A DNA stretch of 52,335 bases, from positions 1-52,335 of the IMG/VR virus record IMGVR_UViG_3300020439_000007; one strand, given 5' to 3'. Position 1 is the stretch's first letter; the number at the start of each line of letters is the position of its first letter. The notes under the pieces were generated by a model that saw only the letters and a list, made by a program, of their open reading frames with translations, did no database searches and was not told the DNA's origin. Origin of the DNA: a virus. A program made the translations under genes and the position numbers. Below are positions 9,801 through 19,294 of the stretch, one piece after another.

Positions 9801-12800
9801 GAGAAGGTTATTTTTAACTCATCTTCCGTTCCAGTAGGTCTAACAAACTCTGCAATTTATTATATAATCAAACTTGATGATGACACTATTTCTCTGTCAA
9901 ACTATTACTATGAAGTAATCTCATCTAATGAAAATGTTGAGATTATTAATATTCAAACCCAATCTTTTGGTAAACTAAGTTCTGTAAATCCAGAAATAAC
10001 AGGAGTTAGAGACTCTACTATTATATTTGATCTATCAGATCAAACACTTACTGCTAACTCATTGCCAGCATTCAATTTCTTCCTGTACACTGACGAAGAA
10101 CTCACTGATGAATTTTTCTTTGCAGAGAGAGAACAGGCAGAATTTGACTTTCTTGGAGATGATGCACCAGAAACCAATGCATTTAGTGTAAAAACATCAG
10201 GTGTTATTGGAGAACCTAATGCAAAATTAGAGTTGATTATTGAAGATAGTGTTCCTAATAATCTGTTCTATAATTTAGTTCCCATTGAGTATAATGGCGC
10301 TTCTATTGATAAGTTGGGCATCATTAATGATAGATTTAATATTAGAAACTCAAATAAATTATCAATTATCGATAGTGGTTACAATTTAACTACTCGTATC
10401 ACTGGTGTTACTTCTACAGGTTTTAATTATACACTTAGAGAAACTCCAGAAAGAGAATTCTATCCAGATAATGAAGCAACTCTAAAGTATTCTACCACTT
10501 CTTTGACTGCTATTGGACCTGTTGATAGAGTCCAATTGGACTCTGCTGGACGTGGTTACAGGTCACTTCCTAATGTTAGTAAAATTGTTAGTGCTGGTGG
10601 AACTGGTGCAATTTTCTTACCATCAAGTACACGTATAGGTAAAGCAGACTCTGTTGTTCTTACTGACATTGGATTTGACTATCCACCAGATAAAACTCTT
10701 CGTCCTATTGCACAATTCCCATATACTTACAAGATTGAACCTCTATCCAAGTTCCAATCTATTAAGATTGCAAATCCTGGTGTAAATTACTTTATTCCTC
10801 CACAACTAGTAGTTCTTGATGGATTTACTGGAAGAGTTAACTCAGAAGTTTCTCTTGATTATAATATTGGAGATACTGAAGTAACAATTGTAAGAAATAC
10901 TACAGGTCTTTACAATGTAACTCCAAAAATTCTTCCAATTAATAATCCAAATGGAGTTAGAATTCAAAATATTAATTTTGACAGTAATACAAAAGATGTA
11001 GTCATTGGATTTGCTGTTACTTTCAATAGTTCTGAAGACTATCCGTTTAGAGTTGGTGATAAAGTAATTGTTGAGAACACTAACACGGATACAACAGTAT
11101 CTAATCCTAAAGGATTCAACTCTGCAGATTATGGATATACTTTATTCACTTTGACAGCTGTAGACCCTGATCTTACTGGAGATAATCCAACAATTACTTA
11201 TAATTTAGCAGATAATTTAAAGTCTGGAGAACAACCAGGTAATTTTGATAGCTTTGATTCTTTTGGTACTGTAACACCAGAATCTTACTTCCCACAATTC
11301 GATATTGAATTGGAAAAAGATTCATTTAGAGCAGGTGAGGTTATTATTGCTCAAGACGATAATGTTGGTGTTGTTCAATCTTATGATTTAAGAAATGAGT
11401 ACCTTAGAGTAAGATCTAAAATTCCATTCTCTCAAGATGATTTGATTATTGGTCAATCCTCTCAGAATAAAGGTTTGATATCTTCTGTTGATGGCATTAG
11501 TTCCAAATACAAGATTGGATCAAATAGTATTACCAGAAAAGGTTGGTTGAAAGATACTGGCAAATTAAACCAGTTCTTCCAAAGAATGCATGATAATGAT
11601 TACTATCAATACTTCTCGTATTCTGTTAGATCTTCTATCAGTTTTGAAAAATGGAATCCGATTGTAAGTAATCTTAACCATACTGCAGGATTTAAGAAGT
11701 TTAGCGAACTTGTTATTGATTCATATGATCCAACAGTATCTGGTATTCAAACAGCACAAGACCTTAATACTGTTACTGCTATTTCAGATCTTACAAACAT
11801 TGTTGATCTCAATACAGTAAAAGACTTCGATATTGCTAGAGAAAAGAGTATTGATGTTAGTGGAACATTAGTATCAAACGAAGTCCTATTTAACTTACCA
11901 TTCCTTGCAAAATATCAAGAATTCATTGGTAATAGAGTTCTTACCATTGATGATTTCAGTGATCAATTTGATGGAGTTCAGAGAGGATTTGAATTATTTA
12001 CAGATACCAACCCTATTTTTGAAATTGAATTTGATGGAAGTGATATTGCCAACATTGGTGTTGGTGAAGGTACAATTAATGTCACCAATCACTATTTTGT
12101 CAGTGGTGAACTTATTGAGTACGTTCCACCAGGTAACAATAAAGCAAATTCTATTCAGATTCAAGAGACTGACTTTGGTGTTGGTATTGGAACAACAACA
12201 TTACTTCCATCTCAATTCTATGTCATTAAACAGGATAATCAGAAAGTTAGAGTCGCAACTTCTGCAACTAATGCACTTCTGTTTAATCCAATTGGTGTTG
12301 GACTGACTGGAGTTGGTATCGGTTCTACGCACATTTTTAGAGCAATTGAACCCAATAATAGACTCCTCATCACTGTTAATGGAACAATTCAATCACCAAT
12401 GGTTGGAACTGCAGTAACGACTGCATTGTCTGCAAATGTTGGTATTGGAAGTACCGTTATCGACGTTGTAGGAATTACTTCTGTCTTCGGAGGAGACATC
12501 CTTAGAGTTAATGATGAGGTAATGCTCATTGCTGCATCCGATAGTACAAATAATACTTTAACAGTTAGAAGAGGGTGGATGGGATCTACTGAAGCATCCC
12601 ATAGTTCTTCTGACGTATTAACAAAGCAGTCTGGTAATTATGCTGTTGTTCGCAATACTCTTCACTTTATTGAAGGTCCATGGGGCAATCTTCCTGTTGG
12701 TTTAGGTACTACAGCACAAGATGCTGGTGATGCGGATTACACTGGTTTAACAACAAGTTCCAGATTTAGTGGTCGTATCTTCCTGAGATCTGCACTTAAC

Positions 12801-15800
12801 CAGGCATTTACCACGAGCTTCTTACCAGCATATGATAATAACTTTATTTACGATGATATTTCTGATCAATTCAATGGCATCAATACATCATTTACTCTGA
12901 AGTATAAGGGAGCAGATATTGATAATGTTACTGCAGAGAACACTATCATCTTGATTGATGATATATTCCAGGGTCCTCAAAGACTTGGTAACGTTCTTAC
13001 AAACATTGAGGGTGATTATAAGTTAGAAGCAGGTGGTGGAGCACTACAACTTGGTTTTAATGGTGAAGTTACTGACCCATCAAATCATAATGATATTAAT
13101 GTTAATAAAGTTCCTAGAGGTGGAGTTATTGTTAGTGTTCAATCAAAAGAAGGTTATGGATTCCAACCTTTAGTTGGTGCAGGCGCAACTGCTCTTGTTT
13201 CTGCAGCAGGAACAATTACTAGCATCTCAATCGGTAATACTGGATCTGGATATAGATCTGGTCTACAAACGGTATCTGTTGGTATTCAAACAGCAAGTTA
13301 TGGTTCCGCAAATATCACTGCAGTTGGTGTTGCTACTGTTGTAGATGGTCATGTTGTTGGTGTTGCGATTACTAACTCTAAGGTATTCTATGCTCCTAGA
13401 GAAATATCTAATATTGGATATAGTTCTATTACAGGTGTAACAACTGTTACAACTGCCACACCTCATAACTTACAGTTGGGAAGTGAAGTTCAGATTGTTG
13501 GTGCAGCGTTTACATGTGATTATTACCCACCAGTGGACGTTACAAACGCCCTGTATGACACTACAACTGGTATTATGACAGTTACTACTGGAGTGTCAAC
13601 ATTTACAGTAACTAACTTTACTTACGATAATACTACTGGTCTTGCGACAGTAACGACATTGGAACCAATGAAGATTGTTCCAATGACTGCAATTGGAAGA
13701 AGTTTTAGTCTTGCTGGACTGGCACTTTCTTGTGTTGGATATGGCAATACTATTGGTGTTGTTGGATTTAATTACAACAATGTTAACGGTATTGCTGAGA
13801 TTATCACAGATGCTGATCATGGACTCAGCGGTGGTGATGACTTTAAGATGAGAGAACTTATCTTTAGTTGTGACGTTGGAGGAGCAACGGGTTATGGACA
13901 GACGTTTACTATTACACAGTTCCAGTATGACAATGTTACTGGTCTGTCTACAATTACTACTTCTGATCCTATTACTGGCGTTATAGGAATCGGTAGTGAT
14001 ATTAGACTTGATAATCTTGAGTTCTCTTGCCCAGGAGGATCTGGTATCACAACTACGATCTTCCCAGATGGAACACAGGGCAATACATTCACAGTCACTA
14101 ACGTAATTGCATCTGATCAATTTGAATTAAATGTTGGTGTATCCACTATTCCTCATACCTATGTTGAGAACGATGCTGGACAAGTAACTGCAGGTCTTAC
14201 AACGACTAAGTTCCCTGATGGATCTCAAGGATACTTCTTCAGAGTTCAAGCAGTTGGTACAACAACTTCATTTACAGTTAATGTTGGACCATCTACAATC
14301 TCTCATACTTACGTCTCTGGTGGTGTTGTTCAAGTTGGTATTACAACAAATATATTCCCAGGAAATGCACAGAACTCCCCACTTGGTGATACCTTTATTG
14401 TATCTTCTGCACCAAACTGGAATCAACTAACATTTAACGCTGGAATATCTACCATTCCACACAACTATGTTAGTGGAGGATCTCTCACCTTTGGTCATAA
14501 ACTTAAGGTTGGCACTGATGTTGCACTTACTGGTTTAGCATTTACTTGCTCTTATGATGGTGGTGTTGGAATTCTTACTCACCCAAGAGTAAGTGATCCA
14601 ACATACTGTGGAACACAAGTTACTAGAATTAATAGCATTGATGAATTTGAAATCAATGTTGGTGTAAGTACTGCTGAATCTTTCTATACTTCTGGTGGTA
14701 TTGTTGAGGAGATTATTCTTGCTCCTAGACCAATTAATAACTCCCCATCAGGACAAGACCCTGCAACTAATGGCACGTCTATTGTTAAGGTAATTGATGA
14801 GTTCTCCTTCATCATAAACTCTGGTCCATCTCCATACACTCATGCATATAAGAGATGTGGAGAGGTAAGAGTTCCTCTTGATGTTGTAATTGATCAACCA
14901 TTACCATACTTCAACGTACCTCTGATTTATGCTGAAGGCAATACTGGATTTGGAACTGGAGCAACTGTTGACCTTGCTCCAAGTTTAGATAGCACAATGC
15001 TCAACTTTGAAGTTAACAACTTTGGATATGGTTATGGATCTGGAGAGAAATTAACAGTATCTATTGGTGGAACCACTGGCATTCAAACATTCGCAGCGAA
15101 GACCTCTAATGCAATCCTTCCAGTTGTTGCTGGTGGTGACTACCCACATACTTTCGTAAGTGCTGAAGAGGGAAGTGTAAATGTAACGGGCATTGGAACA
15201 ACTACTCCAACTGATGCAACATACTCTGGTTCTACTGGAGAACTGGTCTTAACTATTCCAGGTCATTCCTACACAACATCAAATACTGTTGGTATTGGAA
15301 CTAGCACCATTGCATTTACCTGCGGTAGTGATGGCAATCAATCAATTCTTTATTATCCAAAACCAACTGATCCAATTGCTGGTATTGTAACTGGAATTAC
15401 TACTACAACTGCAAATACTATTACATTATTTGTTGGTATCACAACTCTTGTTAAGTATCCTGTTACTGATGCAACATATGATCCAGACACTGGATTCTCA
15501 GTTCTTACCATTGGACCACACAACTTAACAACGGCAAATACAATCAGACTTGCAAACGAATCTCTGCTGTTCAAGTGTTCACTTGATGGTTACAGCACTA
15601 TTGAGGCATATCCAAGACCAAACAAAGATACAAATATCTATGGTAAGTCTGTAGGTATTACCTCATATACTTCTGATAGTATCACTGTATTTGCTGGACC
15701 ATCTCCTGTAGGTCTTAGATATCCACACACATTTGTTGGTGTTGGTTCTTACAGACAATTTGAATTGACCATTGATCGCGTATTCCAATCTAAGTTCTCT

Positions 15801-17672
15801 GGATGGAACGTTGGTGAATTCATTGTTCTTGATGAAGTTGAACAATTCTTCAATGGTGCTAGAAGACTATTCCCACTATCTGTTAATGGTGAGAGTATCT
15901 CGTTCTTCGCAAAAGCAAACTCTGGTATTAATCTTCAGTCCAACCTGTTGGTATTTGTCAATGACATCCTACAAACACCTGGAGAAGGTTATCAGTTCAC
16001 TGGTGGTAGCACCATCAGATTTACAGAAGCACCTAAGGGTGGTGTTGCTGGATTCACCACTGAAGGTGATAGAGCAAAGATCTTCATGTATACTGGTACA
16101 GAATCTATTGACGTTCGTACTGTAGACGTTCTTCCAACTGTTGAGGTTGGTGATGAGATTCAACTCTACAGCAACCAAGACACTACATTCATTCAAGATC
16201 CTAGACTTGTAATGGATATTAAAGCAGCAGATAAAGTTATTACTAATAACTACGCTGGTCAAGGTGTGACTTTAAATGAACTTTTTGAAAGACCTCTTTC
16301 CTGGTCTAAGCAAAAAGTAGATAAAATTATTGATAATGTTTATATTGGTAAGGATAGAGTTTATTATGAACCAGTAATCAATCCGAACACAAATATTATT
16401 AGTAATGTTGGTGTAGCAGATAGTTCAGTATATGTCTATGATGTTAGACCACTATTTGATAACCCCTTTGAGGGAATTTCTGCAAATGATAGAGCAGAGA
16501 TTGAAATTATTTCTCAAGATAGACTAGAAGGTGCAACTGCATCTGCTGTAGTTGGAACTGGTGGAACTATTGTCAATCTCTTGGTTACAAATATTGGATA
16601 TGGATATACCACTGCCCCTGAAGTGACGATTGCCAAACCATATGGTGATGGAACACAGGCAATTGGTGGTGTTACTATTGGTGCTGGAGGAACTGTAACT
16701 TCTGCAACAGTTAGTGCTGGTGGAACGAATTACTTCTATGGACCTATGTCCTCTATGACAGTATATTCTCAAGGTACAGGATTCCCACCAATTAGTGCTC
16801 CAAATAATGTATTCAAAGGAGCAAGATTGAAGAGTGAAACTGGAATTGGTGTTGGAGCGATTGCTGATATTGAGATCAGCGATCTTAACTTCTCTGTGGC
16901 ATCAATTAATGTCCTTGAAGGTGGAGCAAATTATCAAGTTGGAGATAGATTGTTTGTTGATACCTTTGATAATGTAGGTCTTGCAACAACTTCAAGAAAG
17001 TGGGCACTCGCTGCTCCAATTAAGTTCACTGTTGCTGCTATTGAACCACCATCTGTTCTCATTGCACCACCAAAGAGAGGAGTTGAAGAATCCAGATTTG
17101 TTACATACGAGGGTGATTATGGATTAGTGGTTGGTGTTGGTACTACTGCAATTGGTGCTGGAACGAGTATCGGTGTGGTCTTTGATCTATACATCCCAAT
17201 GGATTCTGATCTTAGGAGTGGAATTAATCTTACTCTACCAGGAATCACTACAGGAGACTTGTTCAATTTAACCGAAACTAACTTTGTAAGTGCTGCTCAA
17301 ACTTCTCTTAGTGCCGATGGATCTGTAATTGGCATCTCCACACTTCATGGAGATATGACTTATGAATGTATTGATTACTATACAAAACAATCCATAATTC
17401 CTGCGGGTCTGAATGGACTCGGAACCACTGTCGGATTCGGAACAACAGTAACTTCCGTTGTTGTTGCTTTACAAAGTGCTGGATCAAATAATGTGGTAGG
17501 TGTTGCTACGACAGCACTCTATGGATACTACACATGGGGTAAAGTTGGTCTTCCAGTAAGAATTGGTCCTAAAAATTGGACGGCAGATCATAATGGATTA
17601 CAAGCTGGTATTGGAACTAATCCAATATTAAGACGCAAAAATCCACTGAAATATCTTGGTTATATTTCCTAA
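3816..17672 (+). CDS. Giant baseplate/tail structural protein, 4618 aa (gp7 position)
   Basis: One uninterrupted 13.9-kb frame in the position of T4 gp7 (1032 residues). The N-terminus, VPQYVRDQYPEFIEFLVDYY (about residues 15-34), is typical of cyanophage wedge proteins. Visible modules in order: an INSELIHYRS...RGF adhesin-like unit (~90-130); many G-x-GY beta units (about residues 720-1160); a YHYH-like domain (~1150-1335) with WAYDGHPIYGPYGY and LDIHNGRYCKTPEFPDG; a carbohydrate-binding-like jelly roll (~1620-1795) starting SAENLLLYSDP and ending IYVWGAQVEQG; a RKGWLKDTGKLNQFFQRMHD...YYQYFSYSVRSS segment (~2570-2640); seven Cys-containing repeats (~3205-3985); and a C-terminus with more GYGY units. 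There is no signal peptide or membrane segment. It is probably a baseplate wedge or periphery scaffold that also displays binding domains. The gp7 assignment is by position, not by demonstrated homology. Confidence 0.8.
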   Translation: MQNRVQIKNLVQDQVPQYVRDQYPEFIEFLVDYYRTLEDPGGPLDIINNIDNYTALEQLAELTYKTDSTESVGYSTDIVRVTDTHGFPDKNGLIKINSELIHYRSKTPTSFNGCSRGFSGITSYYASESTPPEFEKSLVGIHSSGVDVFNLNALFLTELYRKYKRQYAPGFDDLQFFESINEKVAVARLKDFYSAKGANSSFEVLFKLLYGVDVDVIKPRDFLIQPSDADYRITRDLVVERLIGDPEELVNRTLYQDPTDKIQKAAGTITDVEKIFRDGEEYYRLSLDYNPELETFVFTVHPKTRVTNPVSIGQTYIDVDSTLSFDNEGTLVIFDNEVEYQIEYESKSSTQFFGLSSPVALSLNQNITTPDYAYATVDGDEIRVKVTGVLGDLEFKKEDSYYYQSGDQIEIVSLGTDSDDYRTKSWIINSTPEYEIAELTQVALKLNGAAQYRVRTFDPHIFTLGDIGTVTGTDGNQYDIFVIAVSDEYEFDINLTTVINTTQVKYVIRKGVSKTESISNPQLNIMSANVQNVYVDDEDTYVVASSLPDYYNTPITVEDLSVTFSGQFDGEDINIGGNAFTTGDAINYSYNNNIGLDILEGQYFVFKVNSSTIRLATSRSNIRSGIFVKVFGTVFNNKFELLRFQDKSLQPQDVIRKFSPPKPADDPEEAVTVPGNVGMFINGVEIVNYKSSDTLYYGPIKSIDVSAPGDSNYDVINPPIITIDDNVGSGNTTFGSGAEAVVNVVGSLSRINILDKGFDYVEEPKVTISGGNGNSAEAKCNVSKVIHSVSFNAGSLYDNLNLTNNTIGFSTDHRLRDLEKVLYSRQDQDSVGGLVDDNIYFVKRIDSTTIKLHNTLDDAIVGLNTVNFTSYGDGLQKIISFNKKNVISSVEIVNPGEGYTNKTLFFEEENVNIYDNKIDYPNHGYNNREIIRFNSEGTLPVGLNSTSEYYVSVVDKDSFRVAEYRPVGVGSTLPSDYNYINRRFIDFTDGGTGIHDIKYRPITVSLEAPIGITTTSGQDFFAKIEPVFTGDITSVSVKKPGNGYGDENVLNYNRQPNITLSSGSGAQLSVIVSSAGRIIGVIVNFGGSGYNSPPEIRTIGSGDGAILTPIIENGVIQEVRIIDGGFGYKQVDTVLQVVPTGSGAQFRANIASWSINYIEKIIQSEKLNPDDGIITSALSAEKGLQYVHGYAGREFRRKVLATSIDIDGNTIYRDDIENDTNSVLYHSPIIGWAYDGHPIYGPYGYADKEGGAVKRLQTSYSLQLQSNRPGTAQFPAGIFREDFVYVGDGDLDIHNGRYCKTPEFPDGVYAYFATINSTPESSGPLNGYKKPLFPYIIGDSYKSKPISYNFERLSNTLFYNVNESGWVRYTGHLGLLNNYTKYSGFLQPDDFSEGFTEIETTSPGELSRLNIVSPGDNYSLADQIFFDNRGSGGSGAYARITELGGKSVDNIQYNEFVLNNVQFTPFKQDGRYVGFGSTAHGYKDGDIVSIQNLNILSTQFSSSYPIGVTTNTLVLTNSVGDAAATGIVTFFNVSGNMSFPTLSNNDIYEVGSELVKVLNVFQNDGRIRVQRSINGTSSIHTSGAEVVEQTRKLTVNTGFSTSTEYRLDKTYYFDPRESVIISAENLLLYSDPVPSGIGTQWNYYTAGIGTGTINYYDSTAPDGTTEAAKVAFGATTGSSDAFGLQYESVGLAADDYVASVFLKGDIGGEEVYLILEDGLTYHNSKVTLTNKWQRFSFQTFTSAGQHRFKIGTFGPQGLVTNVTSTIYVWGAQVEQGVLRSTYYSTQGSALTRNQNKSGLLYISNPGLSQESIIAPRLNTFFLPDHGFKTNDLLTYNVGAGGTGVSVSIAATTFPLENDDKLYIAAYDADFIGISTMKVGVGSTGGFVGVGTEPLKLFSLSTYGGGEIHSFTTNNELTIVGDVYKKTATVTTKVAHSLSDGDQVSINVVSGIQTSIKITYDDVNRRMLVNPREFIDSAVDINRNTITIPNHGFRNGEKVIFNSSSVPVGLTNSAIYYIIKLDDDTISLSNYYYEVISSNENVEIINIQTQSFGKLSSVNPEITGVRDSTIIFDLSDQTLTANSLPAFNFFLYTDEELTDEFFFAEREQAEFDFLGDDAPETNAFSVKTSGVIGEPNAKLELIIEDSVPNNLFYNLVPIEYNGASIDKLGIINDRFNIRNSNKLSIIDSGYNLTTRITGVTSTGFNYTLRETPEREFYPDNEATLKYSTTSLTAIGPVDRVQLDSAGRGYRSLPNVSKIVSAGGTGAIFLPSSTRIGKADSVVLTDIGFDYPPDKTLRPIAQFPYTYKIEPLSKFQSIKIANPGVNYFIPPQLVVLDGFTGRVNSEVSLDYNIGDTEVTIVRNTTGLYNVTPKILPINNPNGVRIQNINFDSNTKDVVIGFAVTFNSSEDYPFRVGDKVIVENTNTDTTVSNPKGFNSADYGYTLFTLTAVDPDLTGDNPTITYNLADNLKSGEQPGNFDSFDSFGTVTPESYFPQFDIELEKDSFRAGEVIIAQDDNVGVVQSYDLRNEYLRVRSKIPFSQDDLIIGQSSQNKGLISSVDGISSKYKIGSNSITRKGWLKDTGKLNQFFQRMHDNDYYQYFSYSVRSSISFEKWNPIVSNLNHTAGFKKFSELVIDSYDPTVSGIQTAQDLNTVTAISDLTNIVDLNTVKDFDIAREKSIDVSGTLVSNEVLFNLPFLAKYQEFIGNRVLTIDDFSDQFDGVQRGFELFTDTNPIFEIEFDGSDIANIGVGEGTINVTNHYFVSGELIEYVPPGNNKANSIQIQETDFGVGIGTTTLLPSQFYVIKQDNQKVRVATSATNALLFNPIGVGLTGVGIGSTHIFRAIEPNNRLLITVNGTIQSPMVGTAVTTALSANVGIGSTVIDVVGITSVFGGDILRVNDEVMLIAASDSTNNTLTVRRGWMGSTEASHSSSDVLTKQSGNYAVVRNTLHFIEGPWGNLPVGLGTTAQDAGDADYTGLTTSSRFSGRIFLRSALNQAFTTSFLPAYDNNFIYDDISDQFNGINTSFTLKYKGADIDNVTAENTIILIDDIFQGPQRLGNVLTNIEGDYKLEAGGGALQLGFNGEVTDPSNHNDINVNKVPRGGVIVSVQSKEGYGFQPLVGAGATALVSAAGTITSISIGNTGSGYRSGLQTVSVGIQTASYGSANITAVGVATVVDGHVVGVAITNSKVFYAPREISNIGYSSITGVTTVTTATPHNLQLGSEVQIVGAAFTCDYYPPVDVTNALYDTTTGIMTVTTGVSTFTVTNFTYDNTTGLATVTTLEPMKIVPMTAIGRSFSLAGLALSCVGYGNTIGVVGFNYNNVNGIAEIITDADHGLSGGDDFKMRELIFSCDVGGATGYGQTFTITQFQYDNVTGLSTITTSDPITGVIGIGSDIRLDNLEFSCPGGSGITTTIFPDGTQGNTFTVTNVIASDQFELNVGVSTIPHTYVENDAGQVTAGLTTTKFPDGSQGYFFRVQAVGTTTSFTVNVGPSTISHTYVSGGVVQVGITTNIFPGNAQNSPLGDTFIVSSAPNWNQLTFNAGISTIPHNYVSGGSLTFGHKLKVGTDVALTGLAFTCSYDGGVGILTHPRVSDPTYCGTQVTRINSIDEFEINVGVSTAESFYTSGGIVEEIILAPRPINNSPSGQDPATNGTSIVKVIDEFSFIINSGPSPYTHAYKRCGEVRVPLDVVIDQPLPYFNVPLIYAEGNTGFGTGATVDLAPSLDSTMLNFEVNNFGYGYGSGEKLTVSIGGTTGIQTFAAKTSNAILPVVAGGDYPHTFVSAEEGSVNVTGIGTTTPTDATYSGSTGELVLTIPGHSYTTSNTVGIGTSTIAFTCGSDGNQSILYYPKPTDPIAGIVTGITTTTANTITLFVGITTLVKYPVTDATYDPDTGFSVLTIGPHNLTTANTIRLANESLLFKCSLDGYSTIEAYPRPNKDTNIYGKSVGITSYTSDSITVFAGPSPVGLRYPHTFVGVGSYRQFELTIDRVFQSKFSGWNVGEFIVLDEVEQFFNGARRLFPLSVNGESISFFAKANSGINLQSNLLVFVNDILQTPGEGYQFTGGSTIRFTEAPKGGVAGFTTEGDRAKIFMYTGTESIDVRTVDVLPTVEVGDEIQLYSNQDTTFIQDPRLVMDIKAADKVITNNYAGQGVTLNELFERPLSWSKQKVDKIIDNVYIGKDRVYYEPVINPNTNIISNVGVADSSVYVYDVRPLFDNPFEGISANDRAEIEIISQDRLEGATASAVVGTGGTIVNLLVTNIGYGYTTAPEVTIAKPYGDGTQAIGGVTIGAGGTVTSATVSAGGTNYFYGPMSSMTVYSQGTGFPPISAPNNVFKGARLKSETGIGVGAIADIEISDLNFSVASINVLEGGANYQVGDRLFVDTFDNVGLATTSRKWALAAPIKFTVAAIEPPSVLIAPPKRGVEESRFVTYEGDYGLVVGVGTTAIGAGTSIGVVFDLYIPMDSDLRSGINLTLPGITTGDLFNLTETNFVSAAQTSLSADGSVIGISTLHGDMTYECIDYYTKQSIIPAGLNGLGTTVGFGTTVTSVVVALQSAGSNNVVGVATTALYGYYTWGKVGLPVRIGPKNWTADHNGLQAGIGTNPILRRKNPLKYLGYIS
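13425..15770 (+). repeat. Tandem protein-coding repeats, about seven Cys-bearing beta modules
   Basis: Within the giant gene, residues ~3205-3985 hold repeated units built as Y-D-x-x-T-G strand, HNL/HGL turn, a core of AFTC, ALSC, IFSC, EFSC, AFTC, AFTC or LFKC, a linker with FPDG or YPRP, and a closing NVGxST...H-x-Y-V-S-G-G strand. Seven copies of the Cys core and about seven H-x-(Y/F) closers can be counted by eye. The copies differ at many positions, so this is an old expansion, not a recent DNA duplication. Confidence 0.65.
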
Positions 17673-17678
17673 TAAATA
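17673..17678 (+). promoter_or_regulatory. Putative late promoter (ATAAATA) upstream of gp8
   Basis: AATAAATAG follows directly on the stop codon of the giant gene, 26 bases before the gp8 ATG. It is a close match to the T4-type late promoter core. A 7-bp hairpin GAAATAT/ATATTTC (17648-17668) lies just upstream, inside the end of the giant gene. No Shine-Dalgarno sequence is obvious before gp8. Confidence 0.6.
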
Positions 17679-17704
17679 GATCATAGAAAAAGTTCTTTCA
17701 ACAA

Positions 17705-19288
17705 ATGGCAGCAATTATAACTGACTTATTGAGAGTAAACAACGCTAGGAACTTTATTGAGAAAATTAGGGACGCTAATAGATCGTATTACACGTTCATT
17801 GGTCTCCCTAATGCCTCTGAAGTATCGGCGTCGTGGGATACTTCCCCACCCTCTCCAAGAGACTGTTTTGATGATGCGAATACGTATTACGATACGATGC
17901 TCGCTCTCAAGAAGATATCTGCTGATGATATTCGACCAGTTGTTAGAAAGATTGGATGGGCATCTGCAACCATCTATGACATGTATCGTCATGATGTAAA
18001 TCGTAATAATTTATCTAGACCATCAAACAAAACAAGTTTGTATGCGTCCAACTATTATGTTGTAAACAGTGAGTTCCGTGTTTATATCTGTCTTAACAAT
18101 GGTATTGACCCAGAGAACCCAAATGGCAGACCTTCTCTGGACGAACCTCTCTTTACTGACCTAGAACCAAGAGCTGCAGGTACTAGTGGTGATGGTTATA
18201 TTTGGAAGTATCTTTATACAATTAGTCCCAGTGACGTTATTAAATTTGACTCTTTGAATTTTATTCCACTCCCTGTTGATTGGGAGACTAATGCAGTATA
18301 TCAAACAGTTAGAAATAATGCAATTACTAGTGGACAGTTAAAGACTGTTACTATTACAAACAGAGGATTCCTTGTTGGACCTCCAAATATCACATACTCT
18401 AGAGTTCCCATCAGAGGAGATGGAACTGGTGCAGAGTGTACGATTGTTGTTAACAATGACTCAAAAGTAGAGTCAATTACCGTATCTAATGGTGGTAGTG
18501 GATATACTTACGGAAGTGTTGACTTAGTTGGAGGTAATGTTCCTACTGGATCAACAACACCAACTTTTGATGTTATTATTCCACCCCCAGGTGGTCACGG
18601 ATCTGACGTTTATTCGGAACTTGGGTCTACTAACGTTCTGATTTACTCCAGAATTGAGAATGATGAGCAAAATCCAGACTTTGTTACTGGAGCATCTGTT
18701 GCAAGAATTGGTATTGTAGAAAATCCAAAAGGATTCCAATCCAATACAATTTTGACTGATGATAGAGCAAGTGGTCTTTATGGATTGGTATTAAAAGGTC
18801 AAGCACCAAATCAAGATGACTTTAAAACAACTACATTTGAACCAAATACTGTTATCACCCAAACTGTAGGAACAGGTGTTACTGCTGTCGGTAGAGTTAT
18901 CTCGTATAACGCACAAACAGGTGTTTTAAGATACTGGCAAGATAGATCTCTTGTTGGATTTAATACTGATGGCACTCAGAGAAGTAATCCAGAGTATGGA
19001 TTCTCTCAAAACAATTTTACATCCACGCTTCAAACTGGAGGTTCTCTAAAGATTGTAGGTGGAAGTAAGGAATTGTTTATTGATGAAGGGTTCGGAACTG
19101 ATACCAATCCAGGTATTAGTACCGTCATAAATAATAAGACATACTACCTGGGACAGACTTATATTAAGGGTGTAGCAAGTCCAGAGGTTGAAAAATACTC
19201 TGGAACCATACTTTATGTGGACAATAGACCCTCGATTACTAGGTCAGTAAACCAAAGAGAAGATATCAAAGTTATTTTGCAATTCTAA
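17705..19288 (+). CDS. gp8: Baseplate wedge subunit gp8
   Basis: 527 residues against 334 in T4 gp8. T4 gp8 is a dimeric wedge protein that links gp7 and gp10. The ends identify it: near residues 158-178 GTSGDGYIWKYLYTISPSDV matches T4 gp8 (GDGYVWEYLFEIPP), and the C-terminus GTILYVDNRPSITRSVNQRE then DIKVILQF aligns with the T4 end (GEMIYMENRPPI...INILFTF). The extra length is mostly a central insertion (~residues 215-330) with a TVSNGGSGYTYG unit and proline/glycine-rich linkers, the same module seen in gp14, gp18 and the giant protein. It begins 32 bases after the giant gene behind its own late promoter and ends 6 bases before the next ATG. Confidence 0.92.
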   Translation: MAAIITDLLRVNNARNFIEKIRDANRSYYTFIGLPNASEVSASWDTSPPSPRDCFDDANTYYDTMLALKKISADDIRPVVRKIGWASATIYDMYRHDVNRNNLSRPSNKTSLYASNYYVVNSEFRVYICLNNGIDPENPNGRPSLDEPLFTDLEPRAAGTSGDGYIWKYLYTISPSDVIKFDSLNFIPLPVDWETNAVYQTVRNNAITSGQLKTVTITNRGFLVGPPNITYSRVPIRGDGTGAECTIVVNNDSKVESITVSNGGSGYTYGSVDLVGGNVPTGSTTPTFDVIIPPPGGHGSDVYSELGSTNVLIYSRIENDEQNPDFVTGASVARIGIVENPKGFQSNTILTDDRASGLYGLVLKGQAPNQDDFKTTTFEPNTVITQTVGTGVTAVGRVISYNAQTGVLRYWQDRSLVGFNTDGTQRSNPEYGFSQNNFTSTLQTGGSLKIVGGSKELFIDEGFGTDTNPGISTVINNKTYYLGQTYIKGVASPEVEKYSGTILYVDNRPSITRSVNQREDIKVILQF

Positions 19289-19294
19289 AGGATT

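Noticed and set aside
13596-14120. Antisense frames of 174 and 68 codons within the giant gene
   Set aside because: Repetitive Ser/Asn/Cys composition reflects the coding repeats on the plus strand.
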